Assembly: GCA_963729215.1 (NCBI GenBank)
Contig: CAVSND010000012.1
Span: forward strand, 1 to 64,000
Direction of reading: 5' to 3'
Length of the DNA: 64,000 bases
From: CAVQJU01 sp963729215
GTDB lineage: Bacteria; Acidobacteriota; Vicinamibacteria; Vicinamibacterales; CAVVIG01
Shown here: in pieces, positions 17,703 to 26,516 of the stretch
Layout: each line of letters begins with the position of its first letter
Position numbering within the stretch: the first letter of the stretch is position 1
The notes under the pieces: generated by a model
Seen by the model: only the letters and a program-made list of their open reading frames with translations
Databases searched by the model: none
Told to the model about the DNA's origin: nothing
Translations under genes and position numbers: made by a program

Positions 17703-19229
17703 TCATCGCGAAGCCGCAGCGCACGCGAAGTTCGCCGCGTCGTCGATGCTGCCCGTGCCCTTGTATTTGATGACCTGCGGATACGGACACAGCGGACGAG
17801 TCCGATCGACCTTGCCATCGGTCGCATGAGAGGCGATGAGCATGTCGGGCGCCTTCCCCTGCTCGACCCATCTTTCCAGCGGAGCGACTTTGTCGAACAC
17901 GTTCGGGCCCTCGCCGCCGCCGCAGTGACCCATGCCGGGCGCCAGAAACAACCGCACCTTGTCCGCGGCCTTCGACGCCCCGCCGAGATTCTTCACGACC
18001 GCGTTGTAGTACTTGACCGTGTTCGGCGTCGGCACCTGGTTGTCGCTCCACCCGTGATAGAGCAGCAGCTTCCCGCCGTGTGAGAAGAACGCGTTCATAT
18101 CCGGATTGGTGGCGTTCATGATCACGTTCTCGGGACGATCGCCGCGCGCCGCGTCCTTGTCGAAGTCGAACGTCTTCCAGTCCCAGTTCGCGTCCTTGAA
18201 TACGACGTAGCGGTACTGGTCGTAGATGTTGGCCGACGGCTCGGGGCCCGCGGCCTGGATGCCCCAGCCGAGTTCGGTGCCCGGCACCAGCGACGAGAAC
18301 AGCTCGGCGCCGGTGCGGGGATTGACCGCCGGGGAATAGATCTTCTTCGCCGCCGCGACTTGCGCCTCGGTCAGGCACGAAGGTCCGTCTCCACCCTTGC
18401 AGAGCAGCACGGCGGGATCGAAACGGCACTTCATCGGATCGTCGATGAGGCCGTCCTTGAGGCCATCGGCGGCGTCGCAGGCGGCAAGCGCCGCCTCATG
18501 GAGGACCGGGTACTTGGCCGGCGGGATGTAGCTCGCGGGATCCTTCAGGACCGCGTGGGCGATCCACAGTGAAATCGCCGTGCGGTTCGCGGGCGCCCCG
18601 GCGATGATGCCGTCGAAGTCGTTCGGAAACATCTGGGCTTCCTTGAGACCCTGGCGTCCGCCTGTCGAACACCCATTCCAGTAGGAGCGCTTCGGCGCGG
18701 CGCCGTAGAACGCCTCGATCAACGTCTTGGCTGTCACGGTCATCTCGTGCTCGGAGCGCCAGGAGAAGTCGATCAGCTTCTCGGGATGATCCAGCGCGAA
18801 CGTCCCGCGCCCGCCCACGTGACCCGTGTCGGTTGACGCCGTCGCGTAGCCCGCGCGAAGCGCCTCGGCCATGGCGGGGTAACTGATCGTGCCGGCCCAG
18901 CCACCGTTGCCCACGGCCTGAAACTTGCCATTCCAGCCGGCCGCCGGAAGCCAGACTTCGACCTTGATGTCCGAATCGCTGGTCGGAGCCAGCGTGACGG
19001 CCACCCGGCAGAATTCGGGAAGATCGTCGTAGGCGCTGCCGCGCCCTCCACCCCGGCGGCCGCCGTCAGGGGTAGAGAATTTTCCGGGCGCGACCACCTC
19101 GGCGCGGATCCCCGTCGCGGCCTTCAATGCGGTCGCGAGACCCGCGCATGTCCCGGTTCCCGCGAACACCGGCGCCGCTGACGCGGCCGTCAGCAACACC
19201 ACCAACGACGTGAGCGGCTTCAGCCTCAT
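17703..19229 (-). CDS. Tannase/feruloyl esterase family alpha/beta hydrolase
   Basis: 508 residues from ATG 19229 with AGGAGAAG upstream and a signal peptide (MRLKPLTSLVVLLTAASAAP, cleavage about residue 23). The family hallmarks are DLPEFCRVAVTLAPTSDSDI, VGNGGWAGTISYPAM, STDTGHVGG, the nucleophile serine 188 in WNGCSTGGRQG, GIIAGAPANRT, a calcium-lid-like region rich in Cys and Asp (ACDAADGLKDGLIDDPMKC), HGWSDNQVPTP and the catalytic histidine in APGMGHCGGG. It would cleave phenolic esters (feruloyl, galloyl or related) of plant polymers in the periplasm or outside. Codes on the same strand as the two membrane genes upstream. Intact. Confidence 0.92.
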   Translation of the reverse strand: MRLKPLTSLVVLLTAASAAPVFAGTGTCAGLATALKAATGIRAEVVAPGKFSTPDGGRRGGGRGSAYDDLPEFCRVAVTLAPTSDSDIKVEVWLPAAGWNGKFQAVGNGGWAGTISYPAMAEALRAGYATASTDTGHVGGRGTFALDHPEKLIDFSWRSEHEMTVTAKTLIEAFYGAAPKRSYWNGCSTGGRQGLKEAQMFPNDFDGIIAGAPANRTAISLWIAHAVLKDPASYIPPAKYPVLHEAALAACDAADGLKDGLIDDPMKCRFDPAVLLCKGGDGPSCLTEAQVAAAKKIYSPAVNPRTGAELFSSLVPGTELGWGIQAAGPEPSANIYDQYRYVVFKDANWDWKTFDFDKDAARGDRPENVIMNATNPDMNAFFSHGGKLLLYHGWSDNQVPTPNTVKYYNAVVKNLGGASKAADKVRLFLAPGMGHCGGGEGPNVFDKVAPLERWVEQGKAPDMLIASHATDGKVDRTRPLCPYPQVIKYKGTGSIDDAANFACAAASR

Positions 19230-19297
19230 TGGTCTTCTCCTGCCCTGGTCCGCCGTTGCCGATCGCGGCGCGGGCGTGGCGAAAAGGGTATTTAACC

Positions 19298-20719
19298 TCA
19301 ATCCCGGAATTGAAAGCCAAGCCTGGTCAACAAATCCCTGTTGGCGCCGACGTAGACGAAATACTTGTCGTCGACCGTGAAAATCGATGCCGGATTCGGG
19401 ATCTGGCCTTCGATCCCCCCAGTGCAGATCGGCACGTTCCAGCAGCCCGGCGCACCGCTCTGGTTGGTGTAACCGACCACGGCCACCTTTTCTCCGTTCG
19501 CCAGCGCTCGATCGACTTCCGTGACGTACGGCGGATATTTGCCGACGGGATCGGTCCGCGAGATCACCTGCTCGTTGCTGTAGAAGATCAGCTGCGTGTC
19601 CAGCATGCCGTTCTTCGAGAAGACGCGCCGGACATCCCTGGCGGACAGGTAGTTGAACACCTGCTGCAGCCGCTTCGCCTCGGTCGAGCGCTGTGGAGGA
19701 TTCGTCCAGAGAAAGTTGAACGCCCTGAACTCGACCGCGGACCACGACCCAAGCGTCACCAGGATCGCCGTGATGGCATAGACCGCGGGCTTCGGCAAAA
19801 GCCGGCGGTCCGAGAGATCGAGCAGTTCGACGCCGGCGAGCGGCACGAGCAGACCGATGAGCGGCAGCAGATACCGGGCATCGCGCGCGGAAAGCAGCAC
19901 CCATTCGGCCGCCAGCGTCGAAGCCACTGACACAAACAGCAAGGCTGACAACGCGGAGTATCGGCGGGTAATCAATCGGTACAACTGCAGTAGCACGACG
20001 ATCGCCAGCACGCCGGACCAGACGACCGCCAGCGCGATCGTCGCGGGACCTGGCGGATCGATCGCCCAATACAGATAGTGCGAACCCGTCAGCGCCAGGT
20101 AGATTTGGCTCGCGACCGCCGGCAGCGACGCCACCAAGGCGGGATTTCCAACAGTCGGACCGTTCCAGGGCTGGTCCGGCGCCACGGTTCCGATCTTGAT
20201 CGCGAGTGCCACCGCGACTGCCACGGACGCGTAGTCGAGCGCCCACGGCAGCCGGCGACGACGCACGAGCGCCACAATGACGATTGGGATCACGCCGGGC
20301 AACCACAACGGCTGCGCCAGGTAAATCACCGCGGTCAGCGCGCCGGCCACGCGCCAGCGCCAGGCTGTCTCGCGAACGGGGTCGCGGAAAACCAGCCACA
20401 CCAGCACGGACGAAGTGGCGAACGCCGTCAGGTACCCCCCACCCATGCGCATCGACCAGACCCACCAGGCGGGATTGAGCACGAGGACCACGGCGATCCA
20501 GAAACCTCGAGCCGCGCCGAGCAGGCGCGACAGCGCCAGAAAAATGAAGACAATGCCCACCGTCCACAGCGCGAGTCCGGCCACCTTCAACTGAACGGCG
20601 CCGACGCCCGCGATGAGAAAGCCGAGCGCGCTCACCACCGTCTCCACTGGCGAGAACGCGTAGTGCTGCCCGTAAAAGAAGATCGGGAACTCTTTTCCCT
20701 GGGCGACGTGTTTGGCCAT
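19298..20719 (-). CDS. Multi-spanning glycosyltransferase-39-like membrane protein (start unresolved)
   Basis: At least 473 residues with 8-10 hydrophobic helices (for example VVSALGFLIAGVGAVQLKVA, ALWTVGIVFIFLALSRLLGA, AITAILVTLGSWSAVEF) and a C-terminal soluble domain (DVRRVFSKNGMLDTQLIFYS). FPIFFYGQHYAFSPVE resembles the substrate loop of ArnT/PMT-like glycosyltransferases. The same frame remains open upstream to the stop at 20954-20956 and reads SPNLLADGDECVLGLMAKHV, with the DE pair expected in the first periplasmic loop, and an apparent first helix (AWVYVLALATICAIS). That extension has no ATG, GTG or TTG, so the true N-terminus probably lies upstream with an indel near 20.88 kb; 20719 is simply the first ATG. 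It likely moves sugars from polyprenyl phosphate (inference). Confidence 0.7.
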   Translation of the reverse strand: MAKHVAQGKEFPIFFYGQHYAFSPVETVVSALGFLIAGVGAVQLKVAGLALWTVGIVFIFLALSRLLGAARGFWIAVVLVLNPAWWVWSMRMGGGYLTAFATSSVLVWLVFRDPVRETAWRWRVAGALTAVIYLAQPLWLPGVIPIVIVALVRRRRLPWALDYASVAVAVALAIKIGTVAPDQPWNGPTVGNPALVASLPAVASQIYLALTGSHYLYWAIDPPGPATIALAVVWSGVLAIVVLLQLYRLITRRYSALSALLFVSVASTLAAEWVLLSARDARYLLPLIGLLVPLAGVELLDLSDRRLLPKPAVYAITAILVTLGSWSAVEFRAFNFLWTNPPQRSTEAKRLQQVFNYLSARDVRRVFSKNGMLDTQLIFYSNEQVISRTDPVGKYPPYVTEVDRALANGEKVAVVGYTNQSGAPGCWNVPICTGGIEGQIPNPASIFTVDDKYFVYVGANRDLLTRLGFQFRD

Positions 20720-20953
20720 CAGGCCAAGGACACATTCGTCCCCGTCGGCGAGGAGGTTGGGGCTTAGCAGTTGTGGAAGACGCGAAATGGCGCAGATAGT
20801 CGCCAGGGCCAGAACGTAGACCCACGCAGGCGGCGTGCTTCCTGGCCACCGCGTGCGCGGAGCCGGCTCGGGAGCCGCGATGTCGAGGCAGTGCCCACCA
20901 CCCTGTCGGTCGATCCAGCCATGGTCAAAGCCGCTACGGTCTCCAGTTACGGC

Positions 20954-22739
20954 CTACCGCGTGCGGTCCTCCCAGTCGACCGACTCGACGGGACGGATGG
21001 CGAGATAGGCACTCACGGCTTCACCGACGGTTGCGAAGAAGGCTCTCTCACCGAAGCGCTCGAAAAGCTCGAAGCGTTTGAGCTTGTCCTTGACCGGATC
21101 CTTCATCTCGGCGAAGCACAACTCGATCCCGGCGGTGTGCAGCGTGTCGTCGAGCTCGCAAATGGCGTCGGCCGCGGTGACATCGACGCTTGTGACCGGC
21201 TCGGCCGCGACGATGAGCCAGCGGACAGGCGTCGGAGAGCTCGCAACAGCGTCCAGGATACGTTCGTGGAACAACTCGGCGTTGGCGAAGAACAGCGGCG
21301 CATCCCAACGGAACAGCACAAGGCCCGGGATCAGGCGGGCCTCCGGATACCGGGTGATGTCGTGGTAGCCCTTGACGCGATCGACGCGGCCGAGCACCGC
21401 CGAATGTGGTCGCCAACCGTCCCACAGGAACTCGATGACGGCGATGACGATCGCAAGCGCAATCCCCGGAATGGCGCCCAGCGTGGCGACACCCACAAAG
21501 CAGGCCATTGAAAGCCAGAACTCCCAGCGCTGGATGCGATAGATCCGGCGCAGGTCGGACACCTCGAACAGGCCGATGGCCGACGCGATGACGACGGCCG
21601 CCAGGGCCGTGTGCGGCAGATCTTTGAGCAGGTCCGGCGCGAGCATCAGCAACACGGCGATAGCGAGCGCCCCCACAACCCCCGTCAGCTGGGTCCTGGC
21701 GCCCGCCGCCTCTGCCACCGGTGTGCGCGAAGAGCTGCTGCTGATCGGAAAGCCCTGGAAGAAGCCTGCGGCGAGGTTGGCGACGCCGAGACCCACCATC
21801 TCCTGGTTCGGGTCGACCGGCGCTCGCAGACGCGCCGCATAGGTGCGAGAGAGCACACTGGTGTCGGCGAATGATACGAGGGCGACCGCGAGGCCGCCCA
21901 TCAGGACCGAGCTGAGGCTGTCGACGTGGGCGATCGGAATTCTTGGCGTCGGCAACCCTTGTGGTAAGGGACCCAGGACGGAGATGCCGAATCGTGCTGC
22001 GAGATCGAATACCGCCACTGCAATGGTCGAAGCGGTCACGGCGATCAGGATGCCCGGGACGCGCGGCCAGCGCTTCAGGACCAGAATCAGAGCGAGGGTG
22101 CCGGCGCCGATCGCCAGTGCGACGAAATTCGAGCTCCCCGCGATCACCTTCTGGACAATTCCTGACGCCTGCCGGATCGGCCCGTCCGCGGAGACAGAAA
22201 AACCAAAAAGCTTCGGGATCTGGCTCAGCACCACCGTCAGCGCGATGCCGTTCATGTAGCCGTAGCGTATCGGCTTCGAGAGCAACTCAGTGATGAAGCC
22301 AAGTCGAGCCAGACCCGCCGCCACGCACACGACGCCGGACACGACGGCCATCATTCCGCGCCACCGCGACTGCGCGTTGAGGCTCGCTCGCCGAAAGCGG
22401 CAGCACGACCGCGAGGATCACGGCCGCGAGCGCCGAGTCCGGGCCCAGAACGATGATGCGGCTGGGGCCAAACAAGGCGTACGCGAGCAGCGGCACGATC
22501 GTCGCGTAGAGGCCATTGATTCCCGGCACGCCGGATGCCTCCGCGTACGCGATGCCGACCGGCACCAGCATGGTCGTCATGACGAGGCCGGCGACGATGT
22601 CGTGCCGCAGCCAGGCGAACTCGTACCCACGCAGCGTGTTCAACCCGGGAAGCCAGCGCGTCCATCCGGCCGTCAGTCTTGCGGGGCGCTCGATGCGCCC
22701 GCGCTCCGGGGTCGCGTCGGAGGAGAGTGATTCACCCAT
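20954..22739 (-). CDS. SulP family anion transporter with STAS domain (one frameshift)
   Basis: About 594 residues after correction. The N-terminal part begins MGESLSSDATPERG and reads LNTLRGYEFAWLRHDIVAGL, the SulP opening, and AEASGVPGINGLYATIVPLL, ALFGPSRIIVLGPDSALAAV. One extra base near 22355 shifts the frame; after it the text resumes MMAVVSGVVCVAAGLARLGF. Later conserved parts are RYGYMNGIALTVVLSQIPKL, GLGVANLAAGFFQGFPISSS, and RTPVAEAAGARTQLTGVVGA. The C-terminal STAS domain covers about the last 140 residues (LVLFRWDAPLFFANAELFHE, EPVTSVDVTAADAICELDDT). SulP proteins carry sulfate, bicarbonate or other anions. It ends within the open frame of the membrane protein downstream. Confidence 0.85.
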
Positions 22740-22900
22740 GAAAGCGGAAGAGATCGCCGGAGATTAGCACGGAGACATGCTGGTCCCTGGTATCGCAGAG
22801 ATCGAAGACCTCGACATCGATGCCGACAAATCAGTAGGGTTGACCGTCCCATCCGCACTCGACGGCGTACGCTAAGATGCGGGCTTCCGAGGAGTTCCCC

Positions 22901-23056
22901 ATGTCCCGCGCTCTGCTCGCCGCCGTTCTTGCCATCGTCGCCACATCCGCCGGCCTGGTCTGGCTGGCGCTCAAGGCTAACCGCACGCCGACCGAAGACC
23001 GCGTGACCGGCAACGTGCTGGCGCGCATCAATGCCGAGTACCGGGACGAGCTATAA
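22901..23056 (+). CDS. Small membrane-anchored peptide (51 residues)
   Basis: ATG 22901 to TAA 23054-23056 with a well-placed GAGGAG six nt upstream. The sequence begins MSRALLAAVLAIVATSAGLV, a single helix continuing WLALKA, then a hydrophilic tail (NRTPTEDRVTGNVLARINAE, ending YRDEL). It is therefore an N-terminal signal anchor with a short charged domain. No family recognised. It sits 58 bp before the dienelactone hydrolase gene and could be cotranscribed. The good ribosome site and clean composition support a real gene. Confidence 0.55.
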   Translation: MSRALLAAVLAIVATSAGLVWLALKANRTPTEDRVTGNVLARINAEYRDEL

Positions 23057-23114
23057 AGGTCGCACATCGGGATTTGCAGGGGCGCCCCGCTCGGGGCCGC
23101 CACCAGGAGGAAGC

Positions 23115-23993
23115 ATGAGCGAGGAAAAGAAGACGACCGAAGAGCAGAGTGAACTGTCGCGACGTGATTTCGTCGCCATGGGCATCGCGGCGGGCATCGT
23201 CGCCGCCTCGGGTGCGGCGTCGGCAGCGGATATGCCCGTGACCGAGAAGGACGTCGACATCAAGACGCCGGACGGCACGTGCAACGCGGCGTTCATTCAT
23301 CCGACCACCGGGTCGCATCCCGGCGTCATCATCTGGGCGGACGCCTTCGGCCTGCGCCCGGTGCTGCGCGAGATGGGGCGGAGCCTGGCGAAGGAAGGCT
23401 ACTCGGTGCTCGTGCCGAATCCCTTCTATCGCGTCGTGCGGGATGCGGGACTCGATCCGCGCACGTTCGACTTCAGCAACACGACCGACCGCGCGAAACT
23501 GACGCCGCTGATGGGGTCGGTCAACGCGCCTGGCGCGGCCGAGAAGGATGCGCTCGCGTTCATCGCGTGGCTCGATCAGCAGAAGGAAGTCGACAAGTCC
23601 AAGAAAATCGGCACGCAGGGCTACTGCATGGGCGGCCCGCTCGTGATGCGGACCGCGGCTTCGTCCGAGCGCATCGGCGCCGGCGGATCGTTCCACGGCG
23701 GCGGCCTCGTCAGCGCTCAGCCGAACAGCCCGCACCTGCTGGCGCCCAAGATCCACGCGCGCATGTACTTCGGCATCGCGAAGAACGACGACGAGGGGCA
23801 GCCCGATGCGAAGGACAAGCTGAAGGAAGCGATGGCGGCGGCGAAGGTGCCGGCGGAGATCGAGGTCTATCCGTCTCAGCACGGCTGGTGCATGAGCGAT
23901 TTCACGAAGCCGCCGACGCCGATCTACGACAAGGCCCAGGCCGAGCGCGCGTGGGGGAAGCTCCTCGCGCTCTACAAGACGGCACTGGCCTAA
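23115..23993 (+). CDS. Tat-exported dienelactone hydrolase family protein
   Basis: 292 residues from ATG 23115, with AGGAGGAAG just upstream. A twin-arginine signal is seen (ELSRRDFVAMGIAAGIVAA, to about residue 39). The alpha/beta-hydrolase body has the dienelactone hydrolase triad pattern: Cys171 in GTQGYCMGGPLV, an Asp in FGIAKNDDEGQP (225/226), and His256 in YPSQHGWCMSD. The family opens enol-lactones in aromatic degradation, but many members have other ester substrates, and export by Tat suggests a periplasmic role. It is convergent with malonyl-CoA decarboxylase across the inverted repeat at 24008-24109. Confidence 0.88.
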   Translation: MSEEKKTTEEQSELSRRDFVAMGIAAGIVAASGAASAADMPVTEKDVDIKTPDGTCNAAFIHPTTGSHPGVIIWADAFGLRPVLREMGRSLAKEGYSVLVPNPFYRVVRDAGLDPRTFDFSNTTDRAKLTPLMGSVNAPGAAEKDALAFIAWLDQQKEVDKSKKIGTQGYCMGGPLVMRTAASSERIGAGGSFHGGGLVSAQPNSPHLLAPKIHARMYFGIAKNDDEGQPDAKDKLKEAMAAAKVPAEIEVYPSQHGWCMSDFTKPPTPIYDKAQAERAWGKLLALYKTALA

Positions 23994-24007
23994 AACGCCT
24001 CTGGAAA

Positions 24008-24109
24008 TCTAGTCATCTCATCATCTGGTTATCTGGTCATCGTTGATCAATCTGGAAATCTTGCAATTTCCAAACGATGACCAGATGACTAAATGACCAG
24101 ATGACTAGA
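24008..24109. repeat. Large imperfect inverted repeat built of period-8 units
   Basis: Left arm 24008-24044 and right arm 24073-24109 are 37-nt inverted copies matching at 32 positions. Each arm is itself four degenerate 8-nt units (CTAGTCAT, CTCATCAT, CTGGTTAT, CTGGTCAT and similar). A second small hairpin (GGAAAT/ATTTCC) sits in the loop at 24054-24071. The element lies between convergent genes; the decarboxylase stop codon (24105-24107) is inside the right arm. A bidirectional terminator is the simplest role. Confidence 0.75.
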
Positions 24110-25397
24110 TTCGATCGCCGGAACGGCGCGTTGCCGTGGCGGCGATCATCTGCAGCTGGCGGGACGCGGCAATCCTGCCGTCGCGTATGAACGCCTCATG
24201 ATTGCGCTCCAGATCCGCGACGATGTAGCGATAGTTCACCATCAGGCCGAGCGACTGCCGCAGCCCCTGGTCGGACGCGTCGGCCATCCAGTTGAGCCGT
24301 TCCGCCCGCGCGCCGTTGGCCAGGTGAAAGCGGGCGACGGAGTCGACGGGCCGTCGCTGGTCCTTCGCGAACAGCAAATACCTCGCACCCAGATTCAGGA
24401 CTTCGGGTTTCAGCCCGGACGGAATCGCCGCGACGGCGGCGTCCGGCGCCTCCAGCGACTGGAGGTACTGCCGCAGGTCGGGCGACAGCTGAGACGAGGT
24501 GCTCTCGCTCTTGAGCCACCGGCAGAACCCGGGCATCGGAGAAAGCGACGCGAAGATCCGGATGCCGGGCAAATCCCGGCCAACGTCCTCGACGACCTGC
24601 TTGATCAACGAATTGCCAAAGGAGATGCCGTGCAGTCCCGCCTGGCAGTTGGTGATCGAGTAGAAGATCGCCGCATTGGCCTGCCGGACATCGCCAACCG
24701 GCGCGTCGGCGTCCAGCAGCGGCTGAACCCGTCCCGTCATTCCCCGCGTCAACGCGACTTCGACGAAGATGAGCGGTTCGTCGGGCAGCGCCGGATGAAA
24801 GAAGGCGTAGCAGCGCCGATCCTCCTGCAGCCGCCGCCGGAGGTCGTGCCAGTCCCGGATCTGATGCACGGCTTCGTACGCAATGAGCTTTTCCAGGACG
24901 GCCGCCGGGGAATGCCAGTCGATCTGCCGGAGCACGAGAAATCCGCGGTTGAACCACGAACGGAACAAGTGCGCCAGATCGCGGTCGATGCCCGATCGAT
25001 CAGGATGCTCCTTCAGCGTGTCGCGGACTTTCCGCCTGAGGTCGATGAGCGCGCCCGTCGCCATTGGAGCGACGTTCAGCCTGCGAAAGAGCTCCAGGCG
25101 AGGCGATTCCACCGCCATCTGCAACTCGGCAAGCGTCGCGTCGCCCGGCTGCGCCCTGTATGCGTCGATCGCGCCGCCAATTCGGCGTTCGTCGGGAGCG
25201 AAGGTTCCGGCGAGCAGGTCGAGAAAGTGTTCCAGGGCGTCGCCCTGCAGTCTCGAGTACGTCACGAGCGCTTCAACCGCCAGGCGCCTGCCTGACACCT
25301 CCGCACGCTCGGACAGGAGCGCCCGGAACATATCGATAGTCTTCTTTGCGTCTCTCGTCGCCGTCGTCGTGGCCGTGCTGCCGGAGCGGCCGGCCAT
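24105..25397 (-). CDS. Malonyl-CoA decarboxylase family protein
   Basis: 430 residues from ATG 25397 (MAGRSGSTATTTATRDAKKT); no strong ribosome site is present and the frame continues upstream, so the start is uncertain. The N-terminal helical domain (about 20-140) precedes the catalytic domain, with FFHPALPDEPLIFVEVALTR, ANAAIFYSITNCQAGLHGIS, FGNSLIKQVVEDV and FASLSPMPGFCRWLK, all hallmark segments of malonyl-CoA decarboxylase. KPEVLNLGARYLL and RFHLANGARAERLNWMAD near the end also match. The enzyme converts malonyl-CoA to acetyl-CoA and CO2. No malonate transporter or malonyl-CoA synthetase is nearby, so it may regulate malonyl-CoA levels rather than degrade malonate (inference). Confidence 0.85.
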   Translation of the reverse strand: MAGRSGSTATTTATRDAKKTIDMFRALLSERAEVSGRRLAVEALVTYSRLQGDALEHFLDLLAGTFAPDERRIGGAIDAYRAQPGDATLAELQMAVESPRLELFRRLNVAPMATGALIDLRRKVRDTLKEHPDRSGIDRDLAHLFRSWFNRGFLVLRQIDWHSPAAVLEKLIAYEAVHQIRDWHDLRRRLQEDRRCYAFFHPALPDEPLIFVEVALTRGMTGRVQPLLDADAPVGDVRQANAAIFYSITNCQAGLHGISFGNSLIKQVVEDVGRDLPGIRIFASLSPMPGFCRWLKSESTSSQLSPDLRQYLQSLEAPDAAVAAIPSGLKPEVLNLGARYLLFAKDQRRPVDSVARFHLANGARAERLNWMADASDQGLRQSLGLMVNYRYIVADLERNHEAFIRDGRIAASRQLQMIAATATRRSGDRI

Positions 25398-25459
25398 GAT
25401 GGCGACGAGGCGCGCCAGGAAAGGAGGGCGCGCGCGCGGGGCCGGCAACGGCGTTGGCC

Positions 25460-26443
25460 TTATCTGCCGGAGACCGACGGCACGTCGGCGGCGCGCGATG
25501 CGGTCAGCATGTTCTTCATCGCGTAGTTGCCCTCGTGGCACGCGTACTCGAACATGCCGGCCTGCTGCGGCCGCAAGTCGAGCGCGGCGGTCCAGGGACG
25601 GGACCAGGTATCCGGATCCTCGACCGTCACCTCGTACCTCAGTCCGCCGTCGGGTGTCCGCTTGTAGCGCTCGACCAGGTGAAGGCCGGCGCCCGATCCG
25701 CGGTAATTGTCCTTCGAGTTGAAGTTCGTGACGTCCACAACGAGCGTATCGCCTTCCCAGCGTCCGCGCGAGTCGCCCAGGTACTGCCGGACATCGGCGG
25801 GCAGATGCGGCCGCGGCGTCGTGGGGATGACGCGCGTTTCGTGAATCATCTCGTACGTGACGGCGACGAATCCCTGACCCTGCACGATGCGTGTGTTGGC
25901 GTTGTAGACCGCAGGAAAGATCGCGTTCGGCACGCCGCGCGTGATGCACCGCTGGTAGAGGCCCATGTCTTCCGGGCCGTTGAACGGTCCGTTGTCGAGC
26001 GCGCCCCGGCCCGCGGCCCGCAGGCGGAGTACACCGGCGGGCGAGATTTCCGGCACCCGGCCGTTCGGGGGATCGATGACGATCGAGGTGCGCCTGGAGG
26101 CCGTGCCGCGCTCGAGCCACGTTGGCGGCGGCGATGTGGCCGAGCCGACCTGGCCCGCACGCGCCGTGTCGGCCGTCTCGGGGTCGAAATCCGCGTTGTC
26201 GCTTTTCAGCTGGTTGCGGGCCTGGGCTTCGCGCTGCGCGAATTCTTCATCGGTCAGCCGCTCGCGCGTGCCGAACTCCGCCGGCCGCTCGAAGGGCACG
26301 CCCAGCTCCGCCTGGCTCGTCCACGTGCCCTCCAGATCCGGTTCGCCCCACGCTGTACGCGGCGCTTTCCAATCGGCTGCGGCGAGCGACATCAGCCCGC
26401 CCATCATTACCGCGACCGCCGACGCCATCAGCGTGGTCTTCAT
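25460..26443 (-). CDS. Secreted protein of unnamed GDTLVVD family
   Basis: 327 residues from ATG 26443, preferred over ATG 26455 because GGAG lies six nt ahead. Signal peptide MKTTLMASAVAVMMGGLMSL then AAADWKAPRTAWGEPDLEGT. Conserved-looking points are WGEPDLEGTWTSQAELGVPF, MGLYQRCITRGVPNAIFP, YEMIHETRVIPTTPRPHL, GDSRGRWEGDTLVVDVTNFN, and a C-terminal EYACHEGNYAMKNML. The same GxWxGDTLVVDTxxFN, EYxCxEx pattern recurs in the 27976-29032 gene, so the two are paralogues. The family is common in Acidobacteria (from memory) and has no assigned function. Likely periplasmic; Cys pairs may form disulfides. Confidence 0.75.
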   Translation of the reverse strand: MKTTLMASAVAVMMGGLMSLAAADWKAPRTAWGEPDLEGTWTSQAELGVPFERPAEFGTRERLTDEEFAQREAQARNQLKSDNADFDPETADTARAGQVGSATSPPPTWLERGTASRRTSIVIDPPNGRVPEISPAGVLRLRAAGRGALDNGPFNGPEDMGLYQRCITRGVPNAIFPAVYNANTRIVQGQGFVAVTYEMIHETRVIPTTPRPHLPADVRQYLGDSRGRWEGDTLVVDVTNFNSKDNYRGSGAGLHLVERYKRTPDGGLRYEVTVEDPDTWSRPWTAALDLRPQQAGMFEYACHEGNYAMKNMLTASRAADVPSVSGR

Positions 26444-26516
26444 GTCGTTCTCCATCGGATCGAGAGGAGCTGGTCCGAGAATAGCACGGAGATTCAGCGC
26501 CGGTCTGAGTCGACGC

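Noticed and set aside
17703..20849. A 1048-residue continuous frame covering the tannase and the membrane protein region
   Set aside because: Only the part from 19229 down is coding (tannase). Upstream it runs out of frame across the membrane protein gene, and the text there is Arg-rich nonsense.
24105..26120. Longer malonyl-CoA decarboxylase with 240 extra N-terminal residues
   Set aside because: The extra part is out-of-frame sequence of the secreted 25460-26443 gene and has no domain.
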